Assembly (NCBI GenBank): GCA_946535435.1
Contig: CAMNDM010000015.1
Span: 1-64,000 of the forward strand
Direction of reading: 5' to 3'
Source: Physcocola sp002396385
GTDB taxonomy: Bacteria > Bacteroidota > Bacteroidia > Bacteroidales > Paludibacteraceae
DNA: 64,000 nt
In this document: positions 40,260-50,606 of the stretch, in pieces
How the letters are laid out: each line of letters opens with the position of its first letter
How positions within the stretch are numbered: the first letter of the stretch is position 1
The notes under the pieces: model-generated
Told to the model about the DNA's origin: nothing
Databases searched by the model: none
The model's input: the letters and a program-made list of their open reading frames with translations, nothing else
Program-made: the position numbers and the translations under genes

Positions 40260-43200
40260 ATGGCAAAAGAAAAGAAATTCGTCACTTGTGACGGTAATGA
40301 GGCAGCGGCACACATAGCCTACATGTTCTCAGAAGTTGCAGCCATTTACCCTATTACTCCATCATCTCCGATGGCAGACCACGTAGACCAGTGGGCTGTT
40401 AAGGGTCGTAAGAACCTTTTTGGTGATACTGTTTATGTGCAGGAAATGCAGTCTGAAGGCGGTGCGGCAGGTGCTGTTCACGGTTCACTTCAGGCAGGTG
40501 CTCTTACAACAACTTTCACTGCATCTCAGGGTCTGTTGTTGATGATCCCAAACATGTACAAAATTGCAGGTGAATTGCTTCCAAGCGTATTCCACGTTTC
40601 AGCTCGTACCGTAGCATCTCACTCATTGTGTATCTTCGGTGACCACAGCGACGTAATGGCTTGCCGTCAGACTGGTTTCGCAATGCTTTGCGAAGGTTCA
40701 GTACAGGAAGTGATGGATCTTTCTGCTGTAGCACACCTTGCTACTATTGAAAGCCGCGTTCCTTTCATCAACTTCTTCGATGGTTTCCGTACTTCTCACG
40801 AGTACCACAAGATTGAACAAATGGATATGGAAGACCTCCGTCCTTTAGTTAACATGAAGGCAATTGAAGAGTTCCGCGCACGCGCTCTCAGCCCTGAGCA
40901 TCCGGTTGCTCGTGGTATGGCTGAAAACCCTGAAACCTTCTTCTCACACCGTGAGTCTTGCAACCCTTACTACGATAACGTAGTGCCTGTTGTTGAAAAG
41001 TACATGGCTGAAATCTCTAAGATTACCGGCCGCGAATACAAACCATTCACTTACTACGGTGCTGCCGATGCAGACCGCGTAATTGTTATGATGGGTTCAG
41101 CAACTGAGGCTGCTCGTGAGTGTATCGACTATATGAACGCAAACGGCAACAAGGTTGGTATGGTTTCTGTTCACTTGTATCGTCCGTTCGCAAACGAACT
41201 TATCCGCAAGGCTGTTCCTGCAACTTGTAAGCGCATGGCCGTTCTCGACAGAACTAAGGAACCAGGTGCCGATGGCGAGCCTTTGTTGCTTGACGTTAAG
41301 AATGCGTTCTACGGTCAGGCTAATGCCCCTCTTATCGTAGGTGGCCGTTATGGTTTGGGCTCTTGCGACGTTACTCCAACCCTTATCATGACCGTATATG
41401 AGAACTTGGCAATGAACGAGCCTAAGGATCATTTCACTCTTGGTATCGTCGACGACGTTACTTTCACTTCTCTTCCGCAGAAGGAAGAAATGGCGCTTGG
41501 CGGCAAGGGTATGTTCGAGGCTAAGTTCTTCGGCTTGGGTGCCGATGGTACCGTAGGTGCTAACAAGAACTCAGTTAAGATTATCGGTGACAACACTAAC
41601 AAGTATTGTCAGGCTTATTTCTCTTACGACTCTAAGAAGTCTGGTGGTTTCACTTGCTCACACCTCCGTTTCGGTGATACCCCTATCCGTTCTACTTACC
41701 AGATCAAGACTCCTAACTTCGTTGCTTGTCACGTTCAGGCATACCTCCGTATGTACGATGTTACCCGTGGCTTGCAGAAGAACGGTACTTTCTTGTTGAA
41801 CACTATTTGGGACGGTGAAGAGTTGGTTAAGAACTTGCCTAACAAGGTAAAGGCTTACTTCGCTAAGAACAACATTACTGTTTACTATATCAATGCAACT
41901 AAAATTGCACAGGAAATTGGTTTGGGTAACCGTACCAACACTGTGCTCCAGTCTGCATTCTTCCGTATTACCGAGGTTATTCCGGTTGACTTGGCTGTTC
42001 AGAAGATGAAGGAATTCATCGTTAAGTCATACGGCAAGAAGGGTGAAGATGTTGTTAATAAGAACTATGCTGCCGTTGACCGTGGTGGTGAGTACAAGCA
42101 GTTGACAGTTGACCCTTCATGGGCTAACTTGGCTGAAGAGCCAGCTGCAGCTAACAACGATCCTGAGTTCATCAACAAACTGGTTCGCCCTATCAACGCA
42201 CAAGATGGCGACCTTCTTCCTGTTTCTGCATGGAAGGATATTGAAGACGGTACTTGGGAGCAGGGTACAGCTGCTTACGAAAAGCGTGGTGTGGCCACTT
42301 TCGTTCCTGTTTGGAACGCTGAAGACTGCGTAATGTGTAACAAGTGCTCGTTCGTATGTCCTCACGCTGCTATCCGTCCATTCGTTATGGATGACGCTGA
42401 AGCTGCCAAGTTCACTGGCGCCGTTAAGGAAATGAAGGCCCCTGCTGCCCTTAAGGGTATGAAGTACCGTATGCAGGTAGACGTTATGGACTGCTTGGGT
42501 TGCGGTAACTGTGTTGACGTTTGTATGGGTAACAAGAAGGGCAAAGCCCTCGAAATGGTTGCTTTGGAAGGTCAGTTGTCTGAAGCTGCAAACTGGGATT
42601 TCTGTGTTAAGAACGTTAAGTCTAAGCAGAACCTCATCGACGTTAAGCAGAGCCCTATCAACACCCAGTATGCAACTCCTTTGTTCGAGTTCTCTGGTGC
42701 TTGCTCTGGTTGTGGTGAAACTCCATACGTTAAGTTGATTTCTCAGATGTTCGGTGACCGTGAAATTGTAGCTAACGCTACCGGTTGCTCTTCTATCTAT
42801 TCTGGTTCTATTCCTTCAACTCCATACACTACAAACGAAAAGGGTCAGGGTCCTGCTTGGGCAAACTCTTTGTTCGAGGACTTCTGCGAGTTCGGTCTTG
42901 GTATGGTATTGGCTAACAAGAAGATGCGTAACCGCATTCAGAGCCTGTTGGAAGAGCAGATTGCTAACGAAAAAGTTCCTGCCGACTTCAAGGAAGCCGC
43001 TAAGGAGTGGATTGCTAACCGTGAAGACGCTGAAGGCAGCCGCGCTGCTGGCGACAAGTTGAAGGCTTTGATTGAGGCTGGTAAGGCTAACGGTTGCGCT
43101 ACTTGCTCACAGCTTTCTGAACTTTCTCACTATCTGACTAAGCGCAGCCAGTGGATTATTGGTGGTGACGGTGCTTCTTACGATATCGGTTACGGAGGTT

Positions 43201-43817
43201 TGGATCACGTTTTGGCTTCTGGTGAAGACGTTAACATCTTCGTTATCGATACTGAGGTTTACTCTAATACTGGTGGTCAGTCTTCTAAGGCTACTCCTGT
43301 TGGTGCTATCGCCCAGTTCGCTGCCGGTGGTAAGCGTATCACTAAGAAAGACCTTGGTATGATGCAGGCAACTTACGGTTACGTATATGTAGCTCAGGTT
43401 TCTACTGCTGATCCTAACCAGTTGGTTAAGGCATTCCGCGAAGCTGAAGCTTACCACGGACCATCATTGATCATCGGTTATGCTCCATGTATCAACCACG
43501 GCTTGAAGGCTAAGGGCGGTATGGGTAAGAGCCAGGCTGAAGAGGCTAAAGCTATCGAGTGCGGTTACTGGCACTTGTGGCGCTACAACCCAACTTTGGC
43601 TGAAGAAGGCAAGAACCCATTCACTCTTGACTCTAAGGCTCCAAATTGGGATCTGTTCAACGACTTCCTTCTTGGTGAAGTTCGTTACGCTTCTCTCGCT
43701 AAGGTTGACCCTGCTGCTGCTCAGGAATTGTACGATGAGGCTAAGAAGTGCGCTCAGCGTCGTTATTTGAGCTATGTTCGCAAGGCTAACGAAGACTGGA
43801 GCGTTAAGATTGACTAA
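40260..43817 (+). CDS. nifJ: Pyruvate:ferredoxin (flavodoxin) oxidoreductase
   Basis: A 1185-residue single-chain enzyme that converts pyruvate and CoA to acetyl-CoA and CO2 while reducing ferredoxin. Domain I starts CDGNEAAAHIAYMFSEVAAI with IYPITPSSPMADHVD; two 4Fe-4S motifs occur at about 690 (CVMCNKCSFVCPHA) and 748 (CLGCGNCVDVCMG); and the thiamine-diphosphate domain includes SGACSGCGETPYVKL, GDGASYDIGYGG and NTGGQSSKATPVG. Codon use is strongly biased (GTT, AAG, CGT, TAC) compared with the neighbours, indicating high expression. Central to anaerobic metabolism. Single-gene unit with a strong terminator. Confidence 0.96.
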   Translation: MAKEKKFVTCDGNEAAAHIAYMFSEVAAIYPITPSSPMADHVDQWAVKGRKNLFGDTVYVQEMQSEGGAAGAVHGSLQAGALTTTFTASQGLLLMIPNMYKIAGELLPSVFHVSARTVASHSLCIFGDHSDVMACRQTGFAMLCEGSVQEVMDLSAVAHLATIESRVPFINFFDGFRTSHEYHKIEQMDMEDLRPLVNMKAIEEFRARALSPEHPVARGMAENPETFFSHRESCNPYYDNVVPVVEKYMAEISKITGREYKPFTYYGAADADRVIVMMGSATEAARECIDYMNANGNKVGMVSVHLYRPFANELIRKAVPATCKRMAVLDRTKEPGADGEPLLLDVKNAFYGQANAPLIVGGRYGLGSCDVTPTLIMTVYENLAMNEPKDHFTLGIVDDVTFTSLPQKEEMALGGKGMFEAKFFGLGADGTVGANKNSVKIIGDNTNKYCQAYFSYDSKKSGGFTCSHLRFGDTPIRSTYQIKTPNFVACHVQAYLRMYDVTRGLQKNGTFLLNTIWDGEELVKNLPNKVKAYFAKNNITVYYINATKIAQEIGLGNRTNTVLQSAFFRITEVIPVDLAVQKMKEFIVKSYGKKGEDVVNKNYAAVDRGGEYKQLTVDPSWANLAEEPAAANNDPEFINKLVRPINAQDGDLLPVSAWKDIEDGTWEQGTAAYEKRGVATFVPVWNAEDCVMCNKCSFVCPHAAIRPFVMDDAEAAKFTGAVKEMKAPAALKGMKYRMQVDVMDCLGCGNCVDVCMGNKKGKALEMVALEGQLSEAANWDFCVKNVKSKQNLIDVKQSPINTQYATPLFEFSGACSGCGETPYVKLISQMFGDREIVANATGCSSIYSGSIPSTPYTTNEKGQGPAWANSLFEDFCEFGLGMVLANKKMRNRIQSLLEEQIANEKVPADFKEAAKEWIANREDAEGSRAAGDKLKALIEAGKANGCATCSQLSELSHYLTKRSQWIIGGDGASYDIGYGGLDHVLASGEDVNIFVIDTEVYSNTGGQSSKATPVGAIAQFAAGGKRITKKDLGMMQATYGYVYVAQVSTADPNQLVKAFREAEAYHGPSLIIGYAPCINHGLKAKGGMGKSQAEEAKAIECGYWHLWRYNPTLAEEGKNPFTLDSKAPNWDLFNDFLLGEVRYASLAKVDPAAAQELYDEAKKCAQRRYLSYVRKANEDWSVKID

Positions 43818-43840
43818 TCGCTGATTTAAGTCTTTATAAT

Positions 43841-43874
43841 AAGCCCAAATCTCGAAAGAGGTTTGGGCTTTTTT
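43841..43874 (+). terminator. Terminator of nifJ
   Basis: AAGCCCAAA-CTC-gaaa-GAG-TTTGGGCTT (one mismatched T and one G) followed by a T-run. Confidence 0.85.
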
Positions 43875-44183
43875 GTTGTTTATCCGCTTCTACGTTGCGT
43901 CCACGCTAGTGTTACATTCCCCTTGTTCGTATCCTTCTTCGAAGGATTTTTTTGTTAACTTTGTAAGTTTACGCCTGACAATAGAATTGCTGTTGTCTGC
44001 AGCTTAAAACAATTTATTATGACCGAAAACACAACAGCACAAGCGCAATGCGAAGATATGTGGGTTGATAGTTTGTGATGGTGGCCTGATATCTTAAGGT
44101 TTAATTATAGTAGTAAACCAATGTCATGACTGGTCATAAATTAGTTGTTTATGTTTAATTCATTTAAATTTATCGGACTATCG
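43875..44183. other. Gene-free stretch before the LRR gene
   Basis: No supported gene. A TAACTTTG at 43956-43963 looks like a -7 box and a 19-codon frame starts at 44020 (ATGACCGAAAACACAACAGC), but it is too short to call. The rest is AT-rich without clear structure. Confidence 0.4.
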
Positions 44184-44214
44184 TTTTGAGAAAGGCAAAC
44201 TTTGTTTATCTTTA
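44184..44214 (+). promoter_or_regulatory. Candidate promoter of the LRR / Dna2-like operon
   Basis: TTTTG at 44184-44188, 18 bases, TATCTTTA at 44207-44214. The leader to the ATG at 44310 would be about 90 bases. Confidence 0.4.
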
Positions 44215-44309
44215 TAGTTACATATGGTTAAACCAGGTGTTTCATAAGAAGAATGGAAGTCGTGAAACGTCCTTTTCTTTAGAGGAACAACAGTAAACAC
44301 AGTTTAGAT

Positions 44310-47081
44310 ATGAATAGATGCTCTATATTAGCACTGACTCTCTTCTGTTCGATGAGTGCGGTGGCACAGCAACAGAACACCTACAGCGTGAAGAAGGTCC
44401 TTAAAGAACCTTTACAAAGTGTGCTGACCGCAGAAGAATGGGGTAGTGCCATCAGTCTTAAAGTTAAAGGTGAACTAACCTCGGAAGACTTTGCCTATTT
44501 AAGGTCGTTGAACATAGAGAACCTGGACCTTTCAGGCATTAGCAACAAGGTGTTGCCTACTAAAGCCCTTTATGGTTGTGTCAGGTTAAAAAGTGTTCAA
44601 CTGCCCGACGGACTGGTGTCGGTGGGTATAGCTTCCTTTATGCACTGTACTTCGTTGAACAGCATCAAACTGCCTTCAAAACTGAAAGAGATTCATTCGT
44701 TGGCATTCAGCGAATGCTATTCGCTGACCAATGTGTATATTCCCAAAAGTGTGACAGACATCAATGCGGGCGCTTTTTATGCATGTACCCGTTTGAAGTA
44801 TTTTACGGTTGAGTCTGGCCATACCAAGTATTTGGCTAAAGGAGGTGTCCTTTACACAACCGACAGCACTTTGGCTGTCTGTCCTGCAGGAAAAAAGGGC
44901 ACGCTGAATGTAGACGAAAGCACGTTAGGCATCGAGAATGCGGCCTTCGGCGGGTGCGACAGCCTGACAGAGATTGTCCTTCCTAAAAAACTCGCCAGCA
45001 TTGGTGATGGTGCGTTCTGGAACTGCAAGTCGTTAAAGACGGTGGTGTTGCCAGACAGTTTGAACCGTCTAGGCAAGGGTGTTTTCTTAGGTGCGGGCTT
45101 GAAAACCATCAACTGGCCGAAAAGTATCCGTTTTGTACCAACCGAAACTTTCAAAAACTGTGTGAACCTGACCTCCATAGGTCTCCCAGTTGAGTTGGAC
45201 TCTATTGGGAGCAATTCTTTCCAGGGGTGCGCCAACTTGAAGGATATTGTTTTGCCAGAGTCGCTTAGGAGGATAGGCAACAACGCGTTCCAAGGTTGTG
45301 TAGGACTTAAATCGGTCTATGTTCCGCTTAGTGTCAACCATATTGGACGCGAGGCCTTCGCAAGCTGCTCTTCCCTGCAGTCGGTAACACTGCCGGCCGA
45401 GTTGTCGGAACTGGCAAACGGTATATTTGCCCAGTGTGCGAATTTGGACAACGTGGTCGTACCACAGAAAGCCTTCCGCATTGGTAAAAGGGCATTCCAT
45501 TCGTGCTCAGCTCTGTCGGCCATCACATTCCCTGTTGGTTTGACCTGTATTGACGACGCAGCGTTCTCTAACTGCAATGCCTTGACGAGTCTGACAATAC
45601 CAAATACAGTGAACCGAATTGGAAAGTCGGCCTTTAAGAATTGCAAGAACCTTTCGAACGTCAATTTGTCTTCGTTGCTGACGGAGATAGACGAGGAAGC
45701 CTTTATGGGGTGTGTGGCTTTGAAAGAGGCGAATATACCATCGGGAGTGATTGGTATAGCTGACAATGCCTACAGGGGCTGTACGGCGCTGACTTCGGTG
45801 TCGTTCCCTTCCAAATTGGCTGTGATAGGCTCCAACTCGTTCATCGAGTGTCCTAATCTGTCGTCTATCTTGTGCTCGGGTGAGATGCCGTCGAGAATTG
45901 GTGCAACTGCCTTTAGCGCAGAAAACGAAAAGAAGGCGGTGGTGTATGTGCCCGACGAGGCATTAGCCTCTTATAAGTCTAACCAGGGTTGGAGCAGGTT
46001 TGCCAACATTCAGGGTAATTTTGTGTTGAATGTGACCCGCCCTGGACTTATGTCGTTTATGATTCCAGACTCGATGTGGACCAGTGTGAGGAATATAAAG
46101 ATTACAGGCGAGTTGAACCAAAAGGACTTGTCGTTCTTGAGCAACCTGATGCACCGAGGCTCTAACATACAGGTGCTGAATATGCTGGAAGTGAAGGGTT
46201 TGTCGGAATATAGTCTCAACTTCAATGTGAAGAAGGAGTATAATCAAGTAAACAAATCTCTTCGCATCGTTTATCTGCCGAAAACGGCCACCGCAGTGCA
46301 AGATTACGCTTTCTTTGGTTTCGAGGGCTTGGAAAAAGTGGTGTTCTCCGACAGTGTGAAATCGTTCGGTAGCCATGCGTTCGCGAACTGCCTTAGTCTT
46401 AATGCCATGAACCTACCGCCGAGTGTAGACACTATTGGCGGCTCCTGCTTCATGAACTGTCTGCAACTTGAATCTTTTACGGCGTCTGGAAACCACTTCA
46501 AAGAGAAAGATGGTGTGTTGTACAACAAAGCGGTAGATGTGTTGGTCGCTTATCCTGCGGGTAAGCGTCAGTCGGTTTTCGACATTCCGGAAGGAGTAAA
46601 GGAAATCTGTGAGGGTGCGTGTGCCTATGCCTCGTTTAGAGAGGTCTCGCTGCCATCCTCTCTTGAAGCCATGTACGACAGCTGTTTTGCCAATTGTACC
46701 AATCTGACCTCGGTCAGCATTCCGTCGAAAGTGGTGGTGTTCGGAAATTCCGCCTTCATTCAAGACACGTCGCTCACCATAGCGTTAATAGCGGAAGGTG
46801 TGGCTAACGTTGGCATCAGCGCATTCCAAAATTGCGCCAACCTACAAAATGTGGACATTCCGTCAACAGTTAACGCCATAGGCGATTACGCTTTCTGGAA
46901 TTGTCCTGGCATAGAGACGTTTACCAACAGGGCAAGCGTTCCCCAGCAGGCAAAGCCGAACATTTTCAGCAAAAACACAGCCAAATCTGCTGTGCTGTAT
47001 GTGGAAGAGCCTGCCAAAAATGTGTTCAAGAACAACCAGACTTGGTCTAAATTCCCTAAAATTGACGCTCTAAGCCAATGA
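44310..47081 (+). CDS. BspA-like leucine-rich repeat secreted protein
   Basis: A 923-residue protein with signal peptide MNRCSILALTLFCSMSAVAQ. It consists mainly of LRR_5 (BspA-type, Treponema pallidum-type) repeats of about 23 residues, with recurring pattern LTSIxLPxxLxxIGxxAFxxC, for example LTSIGLPVELDSIGSNSFQG, in two blocks (about 75-560 and 650-900). Between them a spacer of about 70 residues lacks the repeat. There is no clear C-terminal sorting domain, so the anchoring is unclear. BspA-like proteins bind host or fibre surfaces. Its stop overlaps the start of the helicase-nuclease gene (ATGA). Confidence 0.88.
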   Translation: MNRCSILALTLFCSMSAVAQQQNTYSVKKVLKEPLQSVLTAEEWGSAISLKVKGELTSEDFAYLRSLNIENLDLSGISNKVLPTKALYGCVRLKSVQLPDGLVSVGIASFMHCTSLNSIKLPSKLKEIHSLAFSECYSLTNVYIPKSVTDINAGAFYACTRLKYFTVESGHTKYLAKGGVLYTTDSTLAVCPAGKKGTLNVDESTLGIENAAFGGCDSLTEIVLPKKLASIGDGAFWNCKSLKTVVLPDSLNRLGKGVFLGAGLKTINWPKSIRFVPTETFKNCVNLTSIGLPVELDSIGSNSFQGCANLKDIVLPESLRRIGNNAFQGCVGLKSVYVPLSVNHIGREAFASCSSLQSVTLPAELSELANGIFAQCANLDNVVVPQKAFRIGKRAFHSCSALSAITFPVGLTCIDDAAFSNCNALTSLTIPNTVNRIGKSAFKNCKNLSNVNLSSLLTEIDEEAFMGCVALKEANIPSGVIGIADNAYRGCTALTSVSFPSKLAVIGSNSFIECPNLSSILCSGEMPSRIGATAFSAENEKKAVVYVPDEALASYKSNQGWSRFANIQGNFVLNVTRPGLMSFMIPDSMWTSVRNIKITGELNQKDLSFLSNLMHRGSNIQVLNMLEVKGLSEYSLNFNVKKEYNQVNKSLRIVYLPKTATAVQDYAFFGFEGLEKVVFSDSVKSFGSHAFANCLSLNAMNLPPSVDTIGGSCFMNCLQLESFTASGNHFKEKDGVLYNKAVDVLVAYPAGKRQSVFDIPEGVKEICEGACAYASFREVSLPSSLEAMYDSCFANCTNLTSVSIPSKVVVFGNSAFIQDTSLTIALIAEGVANVGISAFQNCANLQNVDIPSTVNAIGDYAFWNCPGIETFTNRASVPQQAKPNIFSKNTAKSAVLYVEEPAKNVFKNNQTWSKFPKIDALSQ

Positions 47082-50000
47082 ACCAGAATAATGTGCCAAT
47101 GGACGACTGTGGGCAAGATGCCGTGTTCTGGAGTAGCGTGGAAGCTCTTTTGAACGAAAACGGAGGATTGAATTTGAGAGCTTACAGGCGGCGTGTCCGC
47201 GATTTGCTGGTAATGGTCTGCGACTTTGAGCAGAAAGCTAGTGTGGGCAACTACGGTAGCCTTTTCTTTCAGATTGACGCCCTTTGCAAACGGCACGGAA
47301 TAAAGGGCCGAGACAAATTCAAAATACAGCGTGTACGCCGGCATACCGGCAAAAACGGAGTTAACGACGTTAAAGTCATAAAATCGGATATAAGGGTTAT
47401 ATCCGATTTTTATTGTTCTATATATGGCGGCGAAATTCCCTCCGACATTGAAAAACAGTTGCCAGAAAAGGAATGTGTTGAGGACGAGGTGCAGGCCAAA
47501 TCGGTGAAAATGCCTCCTGTGGTCAGATGCATTGTACTGGCAGTTGAGGGAGATTTTTTTACAGTCGAACTTGATAGCGTAGACAATGACCAATACCGTA
47601 TAAATTACCAAACGGCAGAATGGTCGTATCTGAAAAAGATAGTGCGCAGCGGAGTGCAGTTGAACTTGATAAACCCTGTGGTGAAGGATCAAGAAATTCA
47701 GCCCCGTTTTATAGTGGTTGAACCCGATTTTTTGTTAGATGTAAGCTCTATTGCGACTTGTTTTACCGAATATGGCCACCATCCGCTGTCGTTCATCGTG
47801 AACAAAATGCGTAGGAAACCTCTGACGCAACCTATTCTGTTGGGTAATTTCGCAGGCTCGGCTCTCGACGATATCATTCACACACCAGAGGAGGAAGAGT
47901 ACTCGGTAAACAACAGCATAAGGAACAACTTTAAGGAAAAAGCCCTCGATTTTTGTTCCTGTCCGCAGTTCGATGCCGACCTTTTTGTGAAGAATGCCAA
48001 GGACCAGGCTTCTAACCTCGTCCAGTCGGTCGACACCCTTTTTTCGGAATACGACAAGAACCTTGCCATTCTAGAGCCGACCTTTGTCTGTGAGGCCTTA
48101 GGCATTCAAGGTCGTGTGGACTTGATGACCATCGATTTCAGCCTGCTGGTAGAACAGAAGTCGGGTAAGAATGGTTTTATTGAATGGAACAAGGGCGAGC
48201 ATGGTGGCCGCATGATGTCTGATGCTCACTTTGTACAATTGTTGCTGTATCTGGGGGTGATGATCTATAATTTCCAGCGAAACCCTAACAAGGTGGACGT
48301 AAAACTCCTTTATTCCAGATACGTGCCGCAATTGGGCTTGGTAAATGTGGGTTTTGAACGTAAAACATTTGCTGAAGCGTTGAAGCTGCGAAACCAGATT
48401 GTTGCAACTGAATATGCTATTGCTAATCAGGGCTTCGACAAAATAATCAATTACATAACACCGGCCACTTTAAATGAAAAAAAGATAACGTCTGATTTCT
48501 ATGCCCGTTACTTGCTCCCTCAACTGATGGAGGTGACGTCGCCTCTGCAAAGTTTGAACGAACTAGAGCGAAAGTATTTTTGCACGATGGCTACTTTTTC
48601 TTACCGCGAGCAACTATTGGCGAAAGTCGGCAAGAAAGAGGGCGCTACAGGATGTACGGCCGATTTGTGGAGGCTGCCTCTGGAAAAAAAGATAGAGTCG
48701 GGAAATATTTTTGTCGGACTCAGAATCATAAACAAGTCGGCCAGTTCCACATTCAACGGTTACGATACAATTACACTGTCGGTGCCTGATCTGGGGGAGG
48801 ATTTCCTACCCAATTTCAGAGTGGGAGACATGGTTTACCTGTATTCCTACAATACAGAAAAGGAACCCGATGTCTGCAATTCGCTGTTATATTCTGGTTA
48901 CCTTTCCAAACTTTCAAACGATGTTATAGAAGTCCGTTTGGGAGACGGACAAAAGAATCCGGACCTGATAGACCATTACTCTCCGTTGTTTGCGCTGGAA
49001 CATGCTGGTTCTGATGCCTCGTCGAACGCAGAGATGAGGGGATTGCTCGAATTTGTTACAGCACCTAACGAAAGGAAGCAACTTTTCCTTTCGCAAAGGG
49101 AGCCAGAGGCGGACCCTGACGTGAAATTAAGCCAGCCTTACGATGCAACGTTGTCTACTGTCCTACAAAAAGTAAAGCAGGCAAAAGACTACTTTTTGCT
49201 GATAGGGCCGCCAGGGACAGGAAAAACGCACAGGGCCATCCGTTTCATTGTGCAAGAGGAATTGTTGAAGGAAGAAGCCAACATTCTACTCTTGTCGTAT
49301 ACCAACAGAGCTGTAGACGAACTGTGCTCGATGTTGACCGAAGATTTGGGAATTGACTTTATACGCCTTGGGCGGTCGTACAGTTGCGACAACAGATACA
49401 AGGGATATTTGTTGAATGCGGCTCTCGATAGCGAAAACCCGAAACTAGGCGATATGAAGAGCAAGATTCGCAGTTCACGGGTCTTCGTTTCCACGGTATC
49501 GTATTTGCTTTCACGCCCTAACATCTTCCTGCTGAAACATTTCTCGTTGGCTGTTATTGACGAAGCCTCGCAGATATTAGAACCAGATTTGATTGGAATA
49601 CTCGCATCGCATATGATGCGGAACGACTTCTGCGATATAGACAAGTTTGTGATGGTAGGCGACTATAAACAACTGCCAGCCGTTGTGTTGCAGTCGAAAA
49701 AAGAGTCACAGATAAATGACGAGACATTAAACAAAGCCGGATTCACCGATTGCAGAATGTCTCTGTTCCAAAGGCTCATCTACCAAGAACAAGCAAAACA
49801 CAGGACACAGTTCGTGGGAATACTGCGGAAGCAGGGTAGAATGCATCCGGAAATTGCAGCGTTTCCAAACAAGATGTTCTATGCATACGAGCAGTTGGAA
49901 CTGGTGCCATGCGAACACCAGACCGAAATAGACTTGCATTACGACGCAAATCTTGCGGAAGACGCTTTAGCGGAAAAACTGCGTGAACATAGGCTGCTTT

Positions 50001-50533
50001 TCTTCTCCTCGCCATATTGTTTTTCTACGTCGTTATCTGACAAAGTGAACACCTATGAGGCACAACTGGCCGCACAAATAGCGGTAAGAATCGCAAATTT
50101 TTATGGAACTGAATTTGACCCGCGAAGCACGCTTGGTATCATTGTCCCTTACCGCAACCAAATAGCCCTGATAAGGAAAGAACTAGAAAAAGCATTCAAG
50201 GAGTACCAAGATTTGTCTAGGACCGACACTATTACCATCGACACGGTAGAGCGTTTTCAGGGGAGCCAGAGAGAGGTCATCATTTTTTCGGCTACTGTAC
50301 AGCAACTCTACCAGCTGGAATTTCTAACGTCAAATAACTTTGTTGAGGATTTTGACAAAGGTGGTAGGATAATCGATCCAAAACTGAATGTCGTTATGAC
50401 GAGAGCGCGGAAACAGTTGATACTGATTGGTAATGAGCAAGTCTTGTCGAACGACTCAGTCTATAAATCTTTAATCGAACATGTGAAAATGAGCGGGTTG
50501 TATGTCGACAACAACAACATAGAAATGTCTTGA
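47078..50533 (+). CDS. Dna2-like nuclease-helicase (SF1B, PD-(D/E)xK domain)
   Basis: A 1151-residue cytoplasmic protein. The middle has a PD-(D/E)xK nuclease: GRVDLMTIDFSLLVEQKSGK around residues 345-364 supplies D and E-x-K, with a nearby LDFCSCPQFDADLF. The C-terminal half is a UPF1/Dna2-type helicase: LIGPPGTGKTHRAIRFI near 708, LAVIDEASQILEPDLIG, MVGDYKQLPAVV, VERFQGSQREVIIFSA and LNVVMTRARKQLILIGN. Likely processes 5' flaps or broken DNA. Translational overlap with a secreted LRR protein is odd. Confidence 0.85.
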   Translation: MNQNNVPMDDCGQDAVFWSSVEALLNENGGLNLRAYRRRVRDLLVMVCDFEQKASVGNYGSLFFQIDALCKRHGIKGRDKFKIQRVRRHTGKNGVNDVKVIKSDIRVISDFYCSIYGGEIPSDIEKQLPEKECVEDEVQAKSVKMPPVVRCIVLAVEGDFFTVELDSVDNDQYRINYQTAEWSYLKKIVRSGVQLNLINPVVKDQEIQPRFIVVEPDFLLDVSSIATCFTEYGHHPLSFIVNKMRRKPLTQPILLGNFAGSALDDIIHTPEEEEYSVNNSIRNNFKEKALDFCSCPQFDADLFVKNAKDQASNLVQSVDTLFSEYDKNLAILEPTFVCEALGIQGRVDLMTIDFSLLVEQKSGKNGFIEWNKGEHGGRMMSDAHFVQLLLYLGVMIYNFQRNPNKVDVKLLYSRYVPQLGLVNVGFERKTFAEALKLRNQIVATEYAIANQGFDKIINYITPATLNEKKITSDFYARYLLPQLMEVTSPLQSLNELERKYFCTMATFSYREQLLAKVGKKEGATGCTADLWRLPLEKKIESGNIFVGLRIINKSASSTFNGYDTITLSVPDLGEDFLPNFRVGDMVYLYSYNTEKEPDVCNSLLYSGYLSKLSNDVIEVRLGDGQKNPDLIDHYSPLFALEHAGSDASSNAEMRGLLEFVTAPNERKQLFLSQREPEADPDVKLSQPYDATLSTVLQKVKQAKDYFLLIGPPGTGKTHRAIRFIVQEELLKEEANILLLSYTNRAVDELCSMLTEDLGIDFIRLGRSYSCDNRYKGYLLNAALDSENPKLGDMKSKIRSSRVFVSTVSYLLSRPNIFLLKHFSLAVIDEASQILEPDLIGILASHMMRNDFCDIDKFVMVGDYKQLPAVVLQSKKESQINDETLNKAGFTDCRMSLFQRLIYQEQAKHRTQFVGILRKQGRMHPEIAAFPNKMFYAYEQLELVPCEHQTEIDLHYDANLAEDALAEKLREHRLLFFSSPYCFSTSLSDKVNTYEAQLAAQIAVRIANFYGTEFDPRSTLGIIVPYRNQIALIRKELEKAFKEYQDLSRTDTITIDTVERFQGSQREVIIFSATVQQLYQLEFLTSNNFVEDFDKGGRIIDPKLNVVMTRARKQLILIGNEQVLSNDSVYKSLIEHVKMSGLYVDNNNIEMS

Positions 50534-50591
50534 TTTTTTTTAAGCCTTCTTTTGTCGTTATTATATATGCCCAATGTGTACTGAAAAATTG

Positions 50592-50599
50592 TAATTTTG
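50592..50599 (+). promoter_or_regulatory. -7 box just before the gene at 50607
   Basis: TAATTTTG; the expected start is at about 50,606, leaving almost no leader. Either a near-leaderless transcript or the real start codon lies further in. Confidence 0.35.
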
Positions 50600-50606
50600 C
50601 AGCATA

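Noticed and set aside
44020..44079. 19-codon frame starting ATGACCGAAAAC
   Set aside because: Too short, no clear ribosome-binding site, no family recognised.
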